56,823 nucleotides of DNA from the NCBI GenBank assembly GCA_905397405.1, contig CAJPVJ010000036.1, forward strand, positions 1 to 56,823, written 5' to 3'. This DNA comes from Oppiella nova (lineage: Eukaryota; Arthropoda; Arachnida; Sarcoptiformes; Oppiidae). Below are positions 42,117 through 51,069 of the stretch, one piece after another. Under the pieces are notes generated by a model, which was not told the origin of the DNA, did no database searches, and saw only the letters and a list, made by a program, of their open reading frames with translations. Positions within the stretch are counted from its first letter, which is position 1. Every line of letters starts with the position of its first letter. Made by a program: the position numbers and the translations under genes.

Positions 42117-42319
42117 GCGGCTGTGGCTCAAAGAGGATTTCCCTAATGCTTAGGTATGATCACTGATTAAAGTAATGATGAGAATACTGATCAAGCAGTT
42201 TTGACGACTCCAATGTTTGAGCATCATAGATAATTTATCAATGACTTATGCACAATTCTGAGCTTAAAGTGAGATTTAAGCTCAATCGCTTTTATGATTT
42301 TCCGATAACATGGAAATTT

Positions 42320-42733
42320 TTAACATTTATCATTGGCATAATAAAGATTCAGTAAACGGTTGGCGTTTTCTTCACAGGTGATTTCGTCAGGCTTACTATT
42401 GATTGCAGTGATCATGCTGCGTAGGTTTTGCTTACTGATCAACAACTTTTGTTCTAGATCTTCAATGTCTTTGATTTTACTTTCGAGTAGTCCAATCAGA
42501 ATATCATGATCCCACTTGCCTACATTTGACGGTAGAAAGGCTTTGATTTCAGCCAATGAAAATCCAACTTGTTGCGCTTGCTGAATTAGAAATAATTGTT
42601 TGAGGTCATTGTCACTATATTCACGATAACCATTAGATTTACGTTTTGCCTTAGGAAGCAGTTTAATTTGTTCATAATAACGAATCGTTGGGGTACTTAA
42701 ACCACTTTGTTTGGATAACTCGCTAATGTTCAT
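42320..42733 (-). CDS. MerR-family transcriptional regulator
   Basis: A 137-residue MerR-type activator: N-terminal winged helix MNISELSKQSGLSTPTIRYY (recognition helix about residues 12-22), wing with SNGYREYSDNDLKQL, then a coiled-coil dimerisation helix (about 75-110). The C-terminal segment has Cys residues near 118 and at the last position (137), possible effector contacts. It lacks the three-Cys mercury and four-Cys SoxR clusters. It is beside three promoters with 19-bp spacers and a shared palindrome, so it very probably controls them and itself. The signal is unknown. Confidence 0.92.
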   Translation of the reverse strand: MNISELSKQSGLSTPTIRYYEQIKLLPKAKRKSNGYREYSDNDLKQLFLIQQAQQVGFSLAEIKAFLPSNVGKWDHDILIGLLESKIKDIEDLEQKLLISKQNLRSMITAINSKPDEITCEENANRLLNLYYANDKC

Positions 42734-42748
42734 TTTACTGACTTCCGC

Positions 42749-42779
42749 TTGACATTAAAGTTAACTTTAGACTTATACT
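42749..42779 (+). promoter_or_regulatory. MerR-type promoter facing away from the merR-like gene
   Basis: TTGACA (42749-42754) and TATACT (42774-42779) lie 19 bp apart over TAAAGTTAACTTTA. It is the best of the three MerR promoters but points right, towards 205 bp with no gene; only a 12-residue frame (42794-42832) follows. The operator is also placed to control the merR-like gene leftwards. Confidence 0.72.
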
Positions 42780-42984
42780 CAAGCAAAAGCAAGATGAAAA
42801 ATAACGTTAAAGCTGAGCTCAATCAGGTTTAAACGAATATTGGGAGTCCTTTCGATGTAAATTCTCTCATTGAATTAAAATCATGAGAACATTTCACGAT
42901 AAATGATATTTAAACTTAAAAATGATCCATTTAAATATCAAAGGTTTGGAATAAATTCATGCCATTTATTCGTTACTTGCTATT

Positions 42985-44340
42985 TTAACGATTAATTTCA
43001 AGTTGTTGTCCCTGACAATTCAAAAACAGCTGTTGTTGATGCCAAGCAAGTTGCCCCGAAACAATTGTGGTGCTGACCTCATAAGCAAATGTTTTATGCA
43101 TAAATGGTGTCCAATTGCATTTCATATAGTTTTTTTGATCTTTCACTGCAATGTGCTGTTGATTTTCTCGAAGGATCACTAAATCAGCCCAGTAACCTTC
43201 TCGAATATAACCACGGTCTTTGATCCTAAATAAGTCTGCCACTTGATGTGCAGTTTTTTGAACCAGTGTTTCAATACTCAGTTTACCTGCTGCAACCAGC
43301 TCCATCAGTGCAGGTAACGCATGTTGTACTAAAGGCAGGCCAGAAGGGGCATAAAAATATGACTGGTGTTTTTCATCCCAAGTATGTGGGGCGTGGTCAG
43401 TACCAATAATATCCAAGCGATTACTATTCGAAAGGGCATTAATCAAAGCATCTTTATCTTGCTGGGTTTTAATGGCGGGATTACATTTAATTAAGTGGCC
43501 CAAAGTAGCATAATCAGCATCATCAAAACTGAGATGATGGATACACACTTCTGCTGTGATATGTTTTCGATTTAAAGGCAGATTTTTAAACAAACACAGT
43601 TCTTTCGCGGTGGTGATATGTAAAACATGCAACTGTGTGGCATATTTCTCGGCCAAAGATACAGCTAATTTTGAGCTATCAAAGCAGACATGTTTATTTC
43701 TAATCTGCGCATGAATTTCTGCTGGAATATTTTCCCCATATTTTTGAAAATAGAAATTTTCTTCGGCTTTAATGGCAGGGTTAAACTCGCAATGGGTCAA
43801 TAAAACTGTTGGAACATTTGCAAATAAACGTTCCAAAACTTTAGGGTCATCGACGAGCATATCACCCGTAGAAGCACCCATAAAAACTTTAACACCACTG
43901 ATTGATTTGGGATCAAGCTGTTCAATAATATCTAAATTATGCGCACTGACTCCAAAATGGAAAGCATAATTGGCCCGACTATGTTGTTTTGCAATCTGCT
44001 TTTTCTGGGTCAAAGCGTCTAGAGTTAAGGTGGCTGGATTGGTGTTTGGCATATCCATATAGCTGGTGATTCCACCAATCGTTGCTGCCATTGATTCCGA
44101 AGCAATATTGCCTTTATGCGCTGCGCCGGGATCTCGAAAATGAACTTGGTCGTCAATCATGCCAGGAATTAACCACGAACCTTCAGCATCTATATTTTTC
44201 GCATGATAAGCCCCTGTAATATTGGGATGAATCTTTTCAATCCGACCATGTCGAATCAGTACATCGGAATAATACTGCTTGCCTTCATTGACAATATTGG
44301 CATTACGAATAATAAGATTGGGCGAATTTTTAAAACTCAT
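42985..44340 (-). CDS. Dihydroorotase/amidohydrolase paralogue in the zinc-limitation operon
   Basis: A 451-residue cyclic amidohydrolase of the dihydroorotase/allantoinase type (third pyrimidine step: dihydroorotate and carbamoyl-aspartate). Visible motifs: GMIDDQVHFRDPG (about residues 57-69), MDMPNTNPATL, GVKVFMGASTGDML with the bridging-Lys region, LTHCEF, and metal Asp in IIGTDHAPHTWDEK. The first His of the usual HxHxR metal motif is Gln (QVHFR), a variant also seen in some bacterial dihydroorotases, which may alter zinc demand. ATG 44340 overlaps the upstream gene by 11 bp; a longer frame to 44421 lies inside that gene. Its place after folE2 suggests a low-zinc replacement for PyrC. 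Confidence 0.85.
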   Translation of the reverse strand: MSFKNSPNLIIRNANIVNEGKQYYSDVLIRHGRIEKIHPNITGAYHAKNIDAEGSWLIPGMIDDQVHFRDPGAAHKGNIASESMAATIGGITSYMDMPNTNPATLTLDALTQKKQIAKQHSRANYAFHFGVSAHNLDIIEQLDPKSISGVKVFMGASTGDMLVDDPKVLERLFANVPTVLLTHCEFNPAIKAEENFYFQKYGENIPAEIHAQIRNKHVCFDSSKLAVSLAEKYATQLHVLHITTAKELCLFKNLPLNRKHITAEVCIHHLSFDDADYATLGHLIKCNPAIKTQQDKDALINALSNSNRLDIIGTDHAPHTWDEKHQSYFYAPSGLPLVQHALPALMELVAAGKLSIETLVQKTAHQVADLFRIKDRGYIREGYWADLVILRENQQHIAVKDQKNYMKCNWTPFMHKTFAYEVSTTIVSGQLAWHQQQLFLNCQGQQLEINR

Positions 44341-44890
44341 TGTGCAATGCCTTATAGCCTTGAACCAGTTTAATATTGGTGCTGACAACGCTTTCTGAAA
44401 ACTCACTGATTGAAATATCAATGGGTGGAAATTGCTTTAAATCGGTTTTGGGATTGATATAACTCATTGCAGGTACATAAAAATGATCGGGTAAATCACG
44501 ACCATCAACCACTGCATTGTGACGAATCGCGCTGTGATGACCCACAGTGCAATTAAATAACACACTGTTAAAGCCAACAAAAACATGATGTCCAATTTCA
44601 CAGGGACCATGAATAATAGAGCGATGCGCGATTGAAGAATTTTCACCAATGATCACTGCTGCCCCCGCTTTGGAATGAATCACCACTCCATCTTGAATAT
44701 TGGAATTTGCACCAATGATGATGGGTTCCATATCACCCGCGTCATTGGTTTCATCTGCTCTGATCACTGCATAAGGCCCAATAAATACATTGGCATGGAT
44801 AATGACTTTTCCGCAAATAATCGCTGTTTGGTCGACATAGGCTGATTGATCGATAACAGGGAGATCTCCAGATGGGTTTTTTCTAAGCAT
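44330..44890 (-). CDS. Gamma-class carbonic anhydrase-like hexapeptide protein (CamH type)
   Basis: A 186-residue left-handed beta-helix protein with hexapeptide repeats (IICGKVIIHANVFIGPYAVIRAD, IIIGANSNIQDGVVIH, VIIGENSSIAHRSIIHG, VFVGFNSVLFN). Arg/Asp in YAVIRAD and the His residues in VVIH, IAHRSIIHG match the gamma carbonic anhydrase metal site formed between subunits. It is the second gene of the Zur-type operon, 51 bp after folE2. Gamma enzymes can work with iron or cobalt, so it may replace zinc-dependent carbonic anhydrase under zinc limitation; this is inference. Confidence 0.85.
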   Translation of the reverse strand: MLRKNPSGDLPVIDQSAYVDQTAIICGKVIIHANVFIGPYAVIRADETNDAGDMEPIIIGANSNIQDGVVIHSKAGAAVIIGENSSIAHRSIIHGPCEIGHHVFVGFNSVLFNCTVGHHSAIRHNAVVDGRDLPDHFYVPAMSYINPKTDLKQFPPIDISISEFSESVVSTNIKLVQGYKALHNEF

Positions 44891-44941
44891 GACTAGACCA
44901 TTTTAAATAAGTTAAACAATGAGGGTGGTTAGGATAAGGCA

Positions 44942-45844
44942 TTACCATTGCCAAGCGCCCTGAGCAACTGCGTCATGGGCATGTAAACTTTCCGCATGAA
45001 TCACTTTAAAATTAAAGCCTAGAATGCTGGGATGATGGATAAATGTGGCATACAAGCGTCTTAATGCATCTTCACAAAACATCAGGTTTTGACCATTCGC
45101 AATAGCAAAGGCTTGTTCATCAATACGTTTTACCGCTGTTTGTACGGGTGTCATCAAGGCTTGTTCAGCCTGATTAATAAATAAAATCAGTGGGATATAC
45201 TGAATGTTTTGATCTAATTTGAAATTTAACTGAGCAAAACTTCTTTGGCTGTGAGGCGTTGCTGCAATTGCATCTGTGCTATTTAGCCAACTGAGGATTT
45301 CTTGTGGGTCTAAATGAATCTCATGATTTTCCAATGCGGTTGCAAATCTTTGTTGGATGATGTTTCTGGCAAGTGCTGCGGAACAAGGACAAGTAGATGA
45401 ATAGGGAATTTCGATTTTTAATTCAGCATAAAAATCATCTTTTAAAAGCTGACAGGACAACACAAAAGGATAGCTTTTCCAGCCAGACAATTGGCTGACT
45501 AAGGCTGGGCGCTCGATATAAAGCTCACTATGAATTTCGATTTTGGCATGCGCTGATAAATCTTTATGGCTGGCTAAGAAATCCAATAAAGCGTCTTTAA
45601 TATCAAGTAGCGCTAAATTTTTGATCGTGCTCAATTTCAAAAGTCGGGTATACAAGCGCGACATATGAATACCTTTGGCAAACACATCATCCAAACTGAC
45701 ATAAGCATTCACTTGGCTTTGACAAAGACTATTTTCGAGATAAAGCGGAAGCGCGATTTTCTCCATACCGACCCAATCGAGTGGGTAGTAATAGTTTCTT
45801 GTGAGTGAGGATTCAGCCGAAACATCTGGAAGAACAAGATTCAT
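44942..45844 (-). CDS. folE2: GTP cyclohydrolase FolE2 (type IB)
   Basis: A 300-residue GTP cyclohydrolase IB, catalysing the first step of folate biosynthesis from GTP. Signatures: YVSLDDVFAKGIHMSRLY (about residues 47-64) and the metal-ligand Cys in STCPCSAALARNI (about 150-162). FolE2 works with metals other than zinc and replaces zinc-dependent FolE during zinc limitation in many bacteria. The start is 27 bp from a perfect Zur-type palindrome and divergent from a ZrlA-like gene. It opens the operon folE2-gamma carbonic anhydrase-dihydroorotase paralogue. Confidence 0.95.
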   Translation of the reverse strand: MNLVLPDVSAESSLTRNYYYPLDWVGMEKIALPLYLENSLCQSQVNAYVSLDDVFAKGIHMSRLYTRLLKLSTIKNLALLDIKDALLDFLASHKDLSAHAKIEIHSELYIERPALVSQLSGWKSYPFVLSCQLLKDDFYAELKIEIPYSSTCPCSAALARNIIQQRFATALENHEIHLDPQEILSWLNSTDAIAATPHSQRSFAQLNFKLDQNIQYIPLILFINQAEQALMTPVQTAVKRIDEQAFAIANGQNLMFCEDALRRLYATFIHHPSILGFNFKVIHAESLHAHDAVAQGAWQW

Positions 45845-45870
45845 AGGGGGAATAGCTTAAGTTGAAATAC

Positions 45871-45898
45871 ATATTGTTATGTTATAACATAACAATAT
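45871..45898. promoter_or_regulatory. Zur-type operator, 28-bp perfect palindrome
   Basis: The core GTTATGTTATAACATAAC is a perfect palindrome, and symmetry extends to 28 bp (45871-45898). It matches the AT-rich GTTAT...ATAAC Zur box and lies between divergent folE2 and zrlA, so one site would repress both in zinc-replete cells. Confidence 0.88.
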
Positions 45899-45954
45899 TA
45901 ATCAACACTACTCATCTGAGTTAAATTTACGCTATGAGATCATTGCAAATTGAG

Positions 45955-46713
45955 ATGAACAAAAAATATTTGATCGGATTCATACTCTGCCTTTCTGCAT
46001 GTAGTCAAAACAACTCAAATACAATTCATGCTATGCGTACAGTTCAGCAAACGTCACCACAAGTGCCATTAAAAGCAGACTTTCCTCAGCAGCAAGGTAT
46101 TTTAAAACAAGAGAAAAATCTGCCGCCTGCTTATTTAAAATGGCTCAGTGAGCCGACAAATGCTGAAAGCGTTCAGGCTTATCAGCGCTTTTTAAAGCAA
46201 CAAGGTATTTCTGCTTATATTCCTACTTTTGAATTTTTACAGACAGCCAGAGATTGGCAACAATGTGATGCATCTGAATTTGAAGTTCCGCCACAAGAGC
46301 TGTGGGGCAATATTGTGCCAACATTAAAAATTTTAAATCGTCTTGTGGATGAAAAAATTTTAACCCAGTTTAGCGTGACTTCTGTCTATCGAAATTTCAA
46401 GCTTAATCAGTGTGCAAAAGGCGCTCCTTCCTCCAAACATATTTTTAATGCTGCATTAGATTTTCGTATTGGTGATGAAAATCCGGACTTAAACCAACAG
46501 CTGATGATTCAAGAGCGCAAAGCAAAATTATGTCAATTTTGGCTGGATTCTGGTGAGGAACTTCACATGGGCTTAGGCGTCTATGCATCAGGACAGATTC
46601 ATATTGATAGTGCAGGTTTTCGTACTTGGGGTGCAGACCATCGCTATAGCTCATCACCATGTATCAATAACGCTTTAATTGGCAACAATAAAAAAGTGAG
46701 TGAATCGCCATGA
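45955..46713 (+). CDS. zrlA: Zinc-regulated M15 peptidase-like lipoprotein (ZrlA-like)
   Basis: About 252 residues. Lipoprotein signal MNKKYLIGFILCLSAC (Cys near residue 16), then a peptidase M15A-type domain (D-Ala-D-Ala carboxypeptidase-like) with SSKHIFNAALDF (SxH...xD zinc motif, about 160-171) and a C-terminal GLGVYASGQIHID with the second His. In A. baumannii the ZrlA lipoprotein has this architecture, is Zur-controlled and supports cell-envelope integrity in zinc starvation. ATG 45955 is chosen because the lipobox then sits at normal distance; ATG 45934 adds seven residues. The stop overlaps a tiny downstream frame. Confidence 0.85.
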   Translation: MNKKYLIGFILCLSACSQNNSNTIHAMRTVQQTSPQVPLKADFPQQQGILKQEKNLPPAYLKWLSEPTNAESVQAYQRFLKQQGISAYIPTFEFLQTARDWQQCDASEFEVPPQELWGNIVPTLKILNRLVDEKILTQFSVTSVYRNFKLNQCAKGAPSSKHIFNAALDFRIGDENPDLNQQLMIQERKAKLCQFWLDSGEELHMGLGVYASGQIHIDSAGFRTWGADHRYSSSPCINNALIGNNKKVSESP

Positions 46714-46814
46714 AGTTAAATTTCATCCGTGACATCAGACAACTTTTAATACGAGAAATTCAAGCGACACATGTTTATCTGCCACTAAACAATCTAAATT
46801 CTGATGTTTTTTAA
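46710..46814 (+). CDS. Small ORF coupled to zrlA, possible gene remnant
   Basis: A 34-codon frame whose ATG overlaps the zrlA stop (ATGA), as in coupled genes. It starts MKLNFIRDIRQLL and has no recognisable domain. It could be a real small protein, or the 5' stub of a former Zur-operon gene. The 204 bp from its stop to zigA hold nothing else I recognise. Confidence 0.35.
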   Translation: MKLNFIRDIRQLLIREIQATHVYLPLNNLNSDVF

Positions 46815-47018
46815 TCCTCAGCTTAGATTTATAGGATCTTGAAAAACGCTGTAATCATCACCGAATGATTAAAACCGAATCATCAAATTGCAGTGTTGAA
46901 AATGTATGTGCAAGCACAGCTAAAATTTAACTCTAAAGCGATCTGTTTGGAGTTATTCAGTCAGTATTTTCATGTCGATCTCGATATGAAAACACAAAAA
47001 TATAAAGTGAGAATGCCA

Positions 47019-48245
47019 ATGAATACTCTTTTAGCCACTCCGCAAAAACTTCCCGTCACCGTGCTTTCTGGATTCTTAGGGGCTGGAAAGACCACCTTAC
47101 TCAATCATATCTTAAACAATCGTGAAGGCCGAAAAATTGCAGTGATTGTGAATGATATGTCGGAGGTCAATATTGATGCCGCTTTAGTTCGAGAGGGCGG
47201 TGCTGAGCTTTCAAGAACGGATGAAAAGTTAGTTGAAATGAGTAATGGCTGTATTTGTTGTACTTTAAGAGAAGACCTACTGGTTGAAGTACGTCGTTTA
47301 GCACAGGATCAGCGCTTTGATCAATTGGTGATTGAATCTACAGGGATCTCTGAACCACTCCCTGTTGCAGAAACGTTTACCTTTGAAGATGAAAATGGGA
47401 TTTCTCTCAATGAGTTTGCCCGCTTAGATACAATGGTGACTGTGGTCGATGCTTATAACTTTTTAAAAGATTATAGTTCGCTGGATAGCTTACAAGCGCG
47501 CGGTGAATCATTAGGTGAACAAGATGAGCGAAATGTTGTTGATCTACTGATTGATCAAATTGAGTTTTGTGACGTGATTGTATTGAATAAAACAGATTTG
47601 ATTGATCAAGACGAGCTGGAAAAATTATTTGGAATTTTGCAGTCTTTAAACCCAAGAGCAAAAATTGAAGTTTCTGCGTTTGGCAAGGTGAATCTTGATC
47701 GGGTGTTAAATACCCAACTATTTGATTTTAACGAAGCGGCACAAGCTCCGGGTTGGTTAAAGGAATTAAGAGGTGAGCATACGCCTGAAACAGAGCAATA
47801 TGGAATCAATAATTTTGTTTATCGAGCGCGCAGACCTTTTCACCCACAACGGTTTTTTGATTTTATCAACTCCGAATGGAAAGGCGTAATCCGTTCCAAA
47901 GGCTTTTTTTGGTTAGCCTCAAATCCCGAGTTTGCTGGATCTTGGTCTCAAGCAGGGGTGATGGCACGCCATGGTGTTGCTGGATATTGGTGGGCAGCAG
48001 TGCCAGACGAACATTGGCCTACGGATCAACAAAGTCGAGATGCAATTCAACAAAGCTGGGATGCTCAAACAGGTGATGCACGACAAGAAATCGTGTTGAT
48101 TGGGATGCAGATGGATCAATCTGAACTTATTCGTCAATTTGATGATTGTTTATTAAACGATGATGAAATGGCGTTAGGCGCAGAAAAATGGCAAGAGTTT
48201 GAAAATCCTTTTAGTGGGTGGACTGATTCTATCACTAGCCATTAA
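47019..48245 (+). CDS. zigA: COG0523-family zinc metallochaperone GTPase (ZigA-like)
   Basis: About 408 residues, G3E-family GTPase. Walker [10 protein letters not shown] (about residues 17-25), the metal-binding CxCC motif in [10 protein letters not shown] (about 76-85), base-recognition NKTD (about 191-194), then the C-terminal CobW domain with [13 protein letters not shown]. ZigA-type proteins move zinc to essential enzymes during zinc limitation, and in A. baumannii ZigA is Zur-regulated. The frame is open from 46893, but ATG 47019 with AGTGAG 7 nt upstream is the most natural start; 47013 is an alternative. I found no clear Zur palindrome immediately upstream, so it may depend on read-through from zrlA or a degenerate box. 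Confidence 0.88.
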   Translation: MNTLLATPQKLPVTVLSGFLGAGKTTLLNHILNNREGRKIAVIVNDMSEVNIDAALVREGGAELSRTDEKLVEMSNGCICCTLREDLLVEVRRLAQDQRFDQLVIESTGISEPLPVAETFTFEDENGISLNEFARLDTMVTVVDAYNFLKDYSSLDSLQARGESLGEQDERNVVDLLIDQIEFCDVIVLNKTDLIDQDELEKLFGILQSLNPRAKIEVSAFGKVNLDRVLNTQLFDFNEAAQAPGWLKELRGEHTPETEQYGINNFVYRARRPFHPQRFFDFINSEWKGVIRSKGFFWLASNPEFAGSWSQAGVMARHGVAGYWWAAVPDEHWPTDQQSRDAIQQSWDAQTGDARQEIVLIGMQMDQSELIRQFDDCLLNDDEMALGAEKWQEFENPFSGWTDSITSH

Positions 48246-48293
48246 TTCATTATGATCCATTTAATTCAGCCAAAGCATTGCTGAAAATACTTG

Positions 48294-48340
48294 CAAGCAT
48301 GAGCGCTTTTAATTATACGCTCATGCTTGGCTTTATATTT
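48294..48340. terminator. Bidirectional terminator between zigA and the siderophore receptor
   Basis: CAAGCATGAGCG (48294-48305) and CGCTCATGCTTG (48318-48329) form a 12-bp stem with a 12-nt loop, followed by a T-rich tail. It lies between convergent genes. Confidence 0.82.
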
Positions 48341-48342
48341 TA

Positions 48343-50598
48343 TTAAAATTTCGCTCTTAAGGTGAAAGTCACATTACGTGGTTCCCCCCAATAAACACCA
48401 TTATAGAAACCTACATTTAAATAGTATTTTTCATCAAATAAGTTATTGATATTCACACTTGCAGTTAGTTCATCACTTAACTTATAACTGGCAAAAGCAT
48501 TGGCCAATACATAGGCCTTTTGTGTGACTACACCATCGTTATAGGCATTTGCAGGAGCTCCCCCCCATTCTTGTGAGATTTCACTTTGCCAATTCAATCC
48601 ACCACCTAATGTTAGCTTTTCTGAACCTGCCCAGAGGTTCGCTGGAAGGGTATAACTACTAAATAACTTTACTTGGTTTTGAGGAATATTGCTTAAAGCA
48701 TCGGCATTTGCAGAACTCACACTATTGACATAAGTATAGCCAAAGCTAAGATTCCAATTTTCCTGTAACTTTCCAATGGCTTCTAACTCAAAGCCATTGA
48801 CTTTAAGTCCTTTGCCCGATGACATATATGCAGTATCCATCTCATCTACTTTTGGAATAGTGCCATTTTTTACACCTTCACGATATTCAACATCTTCTAC
48901 AGCAAGGTCTTTGACACTTGACCAAAATAAAGCAGCACTGGTCAATAACTTACCATCCAATAGATCTGCTTTAATCCCTAATTCTGTAGTGCTTCCCATT
49001 TCAGGATCTAGATAATCGCCGAAACGATCTCGTTTAGTGGATGGATTAAATACATTGGTGTAGCTAGTGTAGGCTGTATAAGTATCATTAATGTCGTACA
49101 AAATCCCTGCATAAGGCACCAATTGATCAAAGTTACGTGGCTTTGTAGGAGAAACCGGGGCTTTAGGATCCCATTTATCGACTTTGTAATCATATGAGCT
49201 ATAACGTGCGCCCAAAATTAACTTAAGCGGGTCAGCTAGATTTAAACGTAAAGTTGAATATACCCCGTAAAGCTCTGTGGTATTGGTACTACCTGCACCA
49301 TTTTTTTCATAAGTGGGTTTTTTAATATTGCCAGTCCATTCTCGATAATCTGGAATAGCTGCAGGATAAGGAGGTGGGGAGTCATTAAGATCACTTTTCA
49401 CACCCAATGAAGTACTTTCACTTTTAAAACCACTATAACCAATGATTAAATCATGTTGGCGATTTAACAATTGAAATGGTCCTGTTGCATAAAGATCTAA
49501 ATTGAGCTTTTTACTCTCAGCATAAGGGCTGACCATACTCCATAGACTTAAGCCTTTACCTGTGTTCGGGTCTGGAAAGCCACTACCACCATAAGCCACG
49601 ATCCAACTATTATCCGAGGTACTGTGGGCAATCGCTGCTTTAACCAGCCAGTCATTGGTAAAAGTATGTTCAATATCGGCAAAAACGGTTTTATCGGTAT
49701 TGGCAATTGAACTCCAGTCCGCAGATAAACTAAAGTTTCGCGAAAAATTTGCTTTGCTTCCATCAGCATTGAAATATGGTACTGTTCCCCACGTTGAGCC
49801 TTTAGGGTCGTTGTCTTGATATTGAAACCCGACTGAGGCTGTTGTTGTTCGGGTTAAATCTGCACTGATGATCCCCATTGCGGCTGTTGACTTGAGCTTA
49901 TAACGATCCATATAGGATTCTTTATCGGTATACGCTGCCATGAATCGACTTCGAACACTGCCATCTTGAGTCAGTGGAATGGATACATCTGCTTCAACAC
50001 GGGTATTGTCCCATGAGCCATAAGTTGAGCTGACATTGCCCTTAAACTCTTTTTCAGGACGCTTACGTACCATATTGATGGTTGCAGAAGGGCTGCCTGT
50101 TGAACCAGTTAAGCCAGAAGCACCTTTGATCACTTCAACTCGGTCAAAGAAAAAACTATCAAAGCGGGGAGCATTGTCTCCTACAGGCATACCATCAATT
50201 TGCCTATTGGTAATTTGAAAACCACGGGAATAGTAGTTAGAGCGTTCACTGTCATTTTTAGTGGCAGTAACGCCTGGTGTTGCGGCAAGAACATCATCCA
50301 GAATGGTCAGCCCGCGTTGTTCAATTTGTTCACGGGTGACGACGCTTACAGATTGTGGTGTTTCTTTTAAAGATAATTTTAATTTTGATGAGCTTCTTGA
50401 GGATTTTGCTTTAAAACTTCCACTTCCCTCAGTTTTTTCATCCTGAGCATCTGCTTTAACTGTAATGGTGGGGAGTACCGAAGCATTCGCTTCATTACTT
50501 TTTTGCTCTTGTGCAAAAGCACTATGGGAAATAGCGCTGCAAATAAGAATTGATTTTATTGCAATGTTTAATGCCGTTTGTTTACGTAGATTGTCCAT
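48343..50598 (-). CDS. TonB-dependent siderophore receptor (FhuE/FpvA-like)
   Basis: A 751-residue receptor of the ferric-siderophore class. Signal peptide ends near SHSAFAQ (about residue 30). PTITVKAD is the TonB-box region (about 43-50). The plug starts SLKETPQSVSVVTREQIEQRG-type (about 80-100), with YYSRGFQITNRQIDGMPVG and VEVIKGASGLTGSTGSPSATINMVRKRP-type regions, and the barrel ends TLRAKF. Unlike the receptors before 39 kb it has a Fur-like box, not a sigma54 promoter, so it belongs to iron uptake, probably of hydroxamate or mixed siderophores. Confidence 0.93.
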   Translation of the reverse strand: MDNLRKQTALNIAIKSILICSAISHSAFAQEQKSNEANASVLPTITVKADAQDEKTEGSGSFKAKSSRSSSKLKLSLKETPQSVSVVTREQIEQRGLTILDDVLAATPGVTATKNDSERSNYYSRGFQITNRQIDGMPVGDNAPRFDSFFFDRVEVIKGASGLTGSTGSPSATINMVRKRPEKEFKGNVSSTYGSWDNTRVEADVSIPLTQDGSVRSRFMAAYTDKESYMDRYKLKSTAAMGIISADLTRTTTASVGFQYQDNDPKGSTWGTVPYFNADGSKANFSRNFSLSADWSSIANTDKTVFADIEHTFTNDWLVKAAIAHSTSDNSWIVAYGGSGFPDPNTGKGLSLWSMVSPYAESKKLNLDLYATGPFQLLNRQHDLIIGYSGFKSESTSLGVKSDLNDSPPPYPAAIPDYREWTGNIKKPTYEKNGAGSTNTTELYGVYSTLRLNLADPLKLILGARYSSYDYKVDKWDPKAPVSPTKPRNFDQLVPYAGILYDINDTYTAYTSYTNVFNPSTKRDRFGDYLDPEMGSTTELGIKADLLDGKLLTSAALFWSSVKDLAVEDVEYREGVKNGTIPKVDEMDTAYMSSGKGLKVNGFELEAIGKLQENWNLSFGYTYVNSVSSANADALSNIPQNQVKLFSSYTLPANLWAGSEKLTLGGGLNWQSEISQEWGGAPANAYNDGVVTQKAYVLANAFASYKLSDELTASVNINNLFDEKYYLNVGFYNGVYWGEPRNVTFTLRAKF

Positions 50599-50618
50599 AA
50601 GAATAGAAATTAGTAAAT

Positions 50619-50637
50619 AAGAATCATTATTATTATC
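50619..50637 (-). promoter_or_regulatory. Fur-like box upstream of the siderophore receptor
   Basis: Read on the minus strand, GATAATAATAATGATTCTT agrees with the 19-bp Fur consensus GATAATGATAATCATTATC at 15 positions. It is 21 bp from the receptor start. The AT-rich gap to 50880 shows nothing else. Confidence 0.75.
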
Positions 50638-50880
50638 AATTAATATACAAAAAGATACAAATAAAACATAATTTTTAAACTTTTTTATGAATGATATAAA
50701 TATAAGGTTTAGGTGGGGTTGTTGATTTAAGTGTATGATTTTAAATTATAAGTTTTTGGAAATTGGTGTTATGTTTGAGTATAAATTTACACTAATAAGC
50801 TGTAAAATAAGAAGCATATATTTTATTTATCACAATGATTAATTATTGACTGAGCCTTATCCTGATCTCGAATTGAAAGC

Positions 50881-51069
50881 TTATATCTTTTTCCATTGTC
50901 GGTTTTCTTCTGAGAAATTAACCAGAAACGAAACACCTGATTCATCACCAACAAGATATGAGGATGGATTCACCATCAGTACCTTTAATAAAGTCCCTGT
51001 TTCAATAGTAATTGGTTCTAAATCATCTTTATTTAAGGTAACGGGTTGGAGTAATTCAATGATTTCCAC
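50881..51069 (-). CDS. Small hypothetical protein
   Basis: A 62-residue frame starting with GTG (51067-51069), beginning MEIIELLQPVTLN and rich in acidic and hydrophobic residues, without signal peptide or membrane helix. The composition is protein-like (alternating strands, GDESGVSFLVNFSEE near the end). It lacks a clear ribosome-binding site, and a stop lies just upstream, so it cannot be longer. I do not recognise the family. The opposite-strand frame at 50846-51112 looks less protein-like. Confidence 0.45.
   Translation of the reverse strand: MEIIELLQPVTLNKDDLEPITIETGTLLKVLMVNPSSYLVGDESGVSFLVNFSEENRQWKKI

Noticed and set aside
42259-42284. A fourth MerR-type operator (TTAAAGTGAGATTTAA within a hairpin)
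   Set aside because: It resembles the operator, but no -35/-10 pair with 19-bp spacing surrounds it; it fits better as a hairpin between convergent genes.
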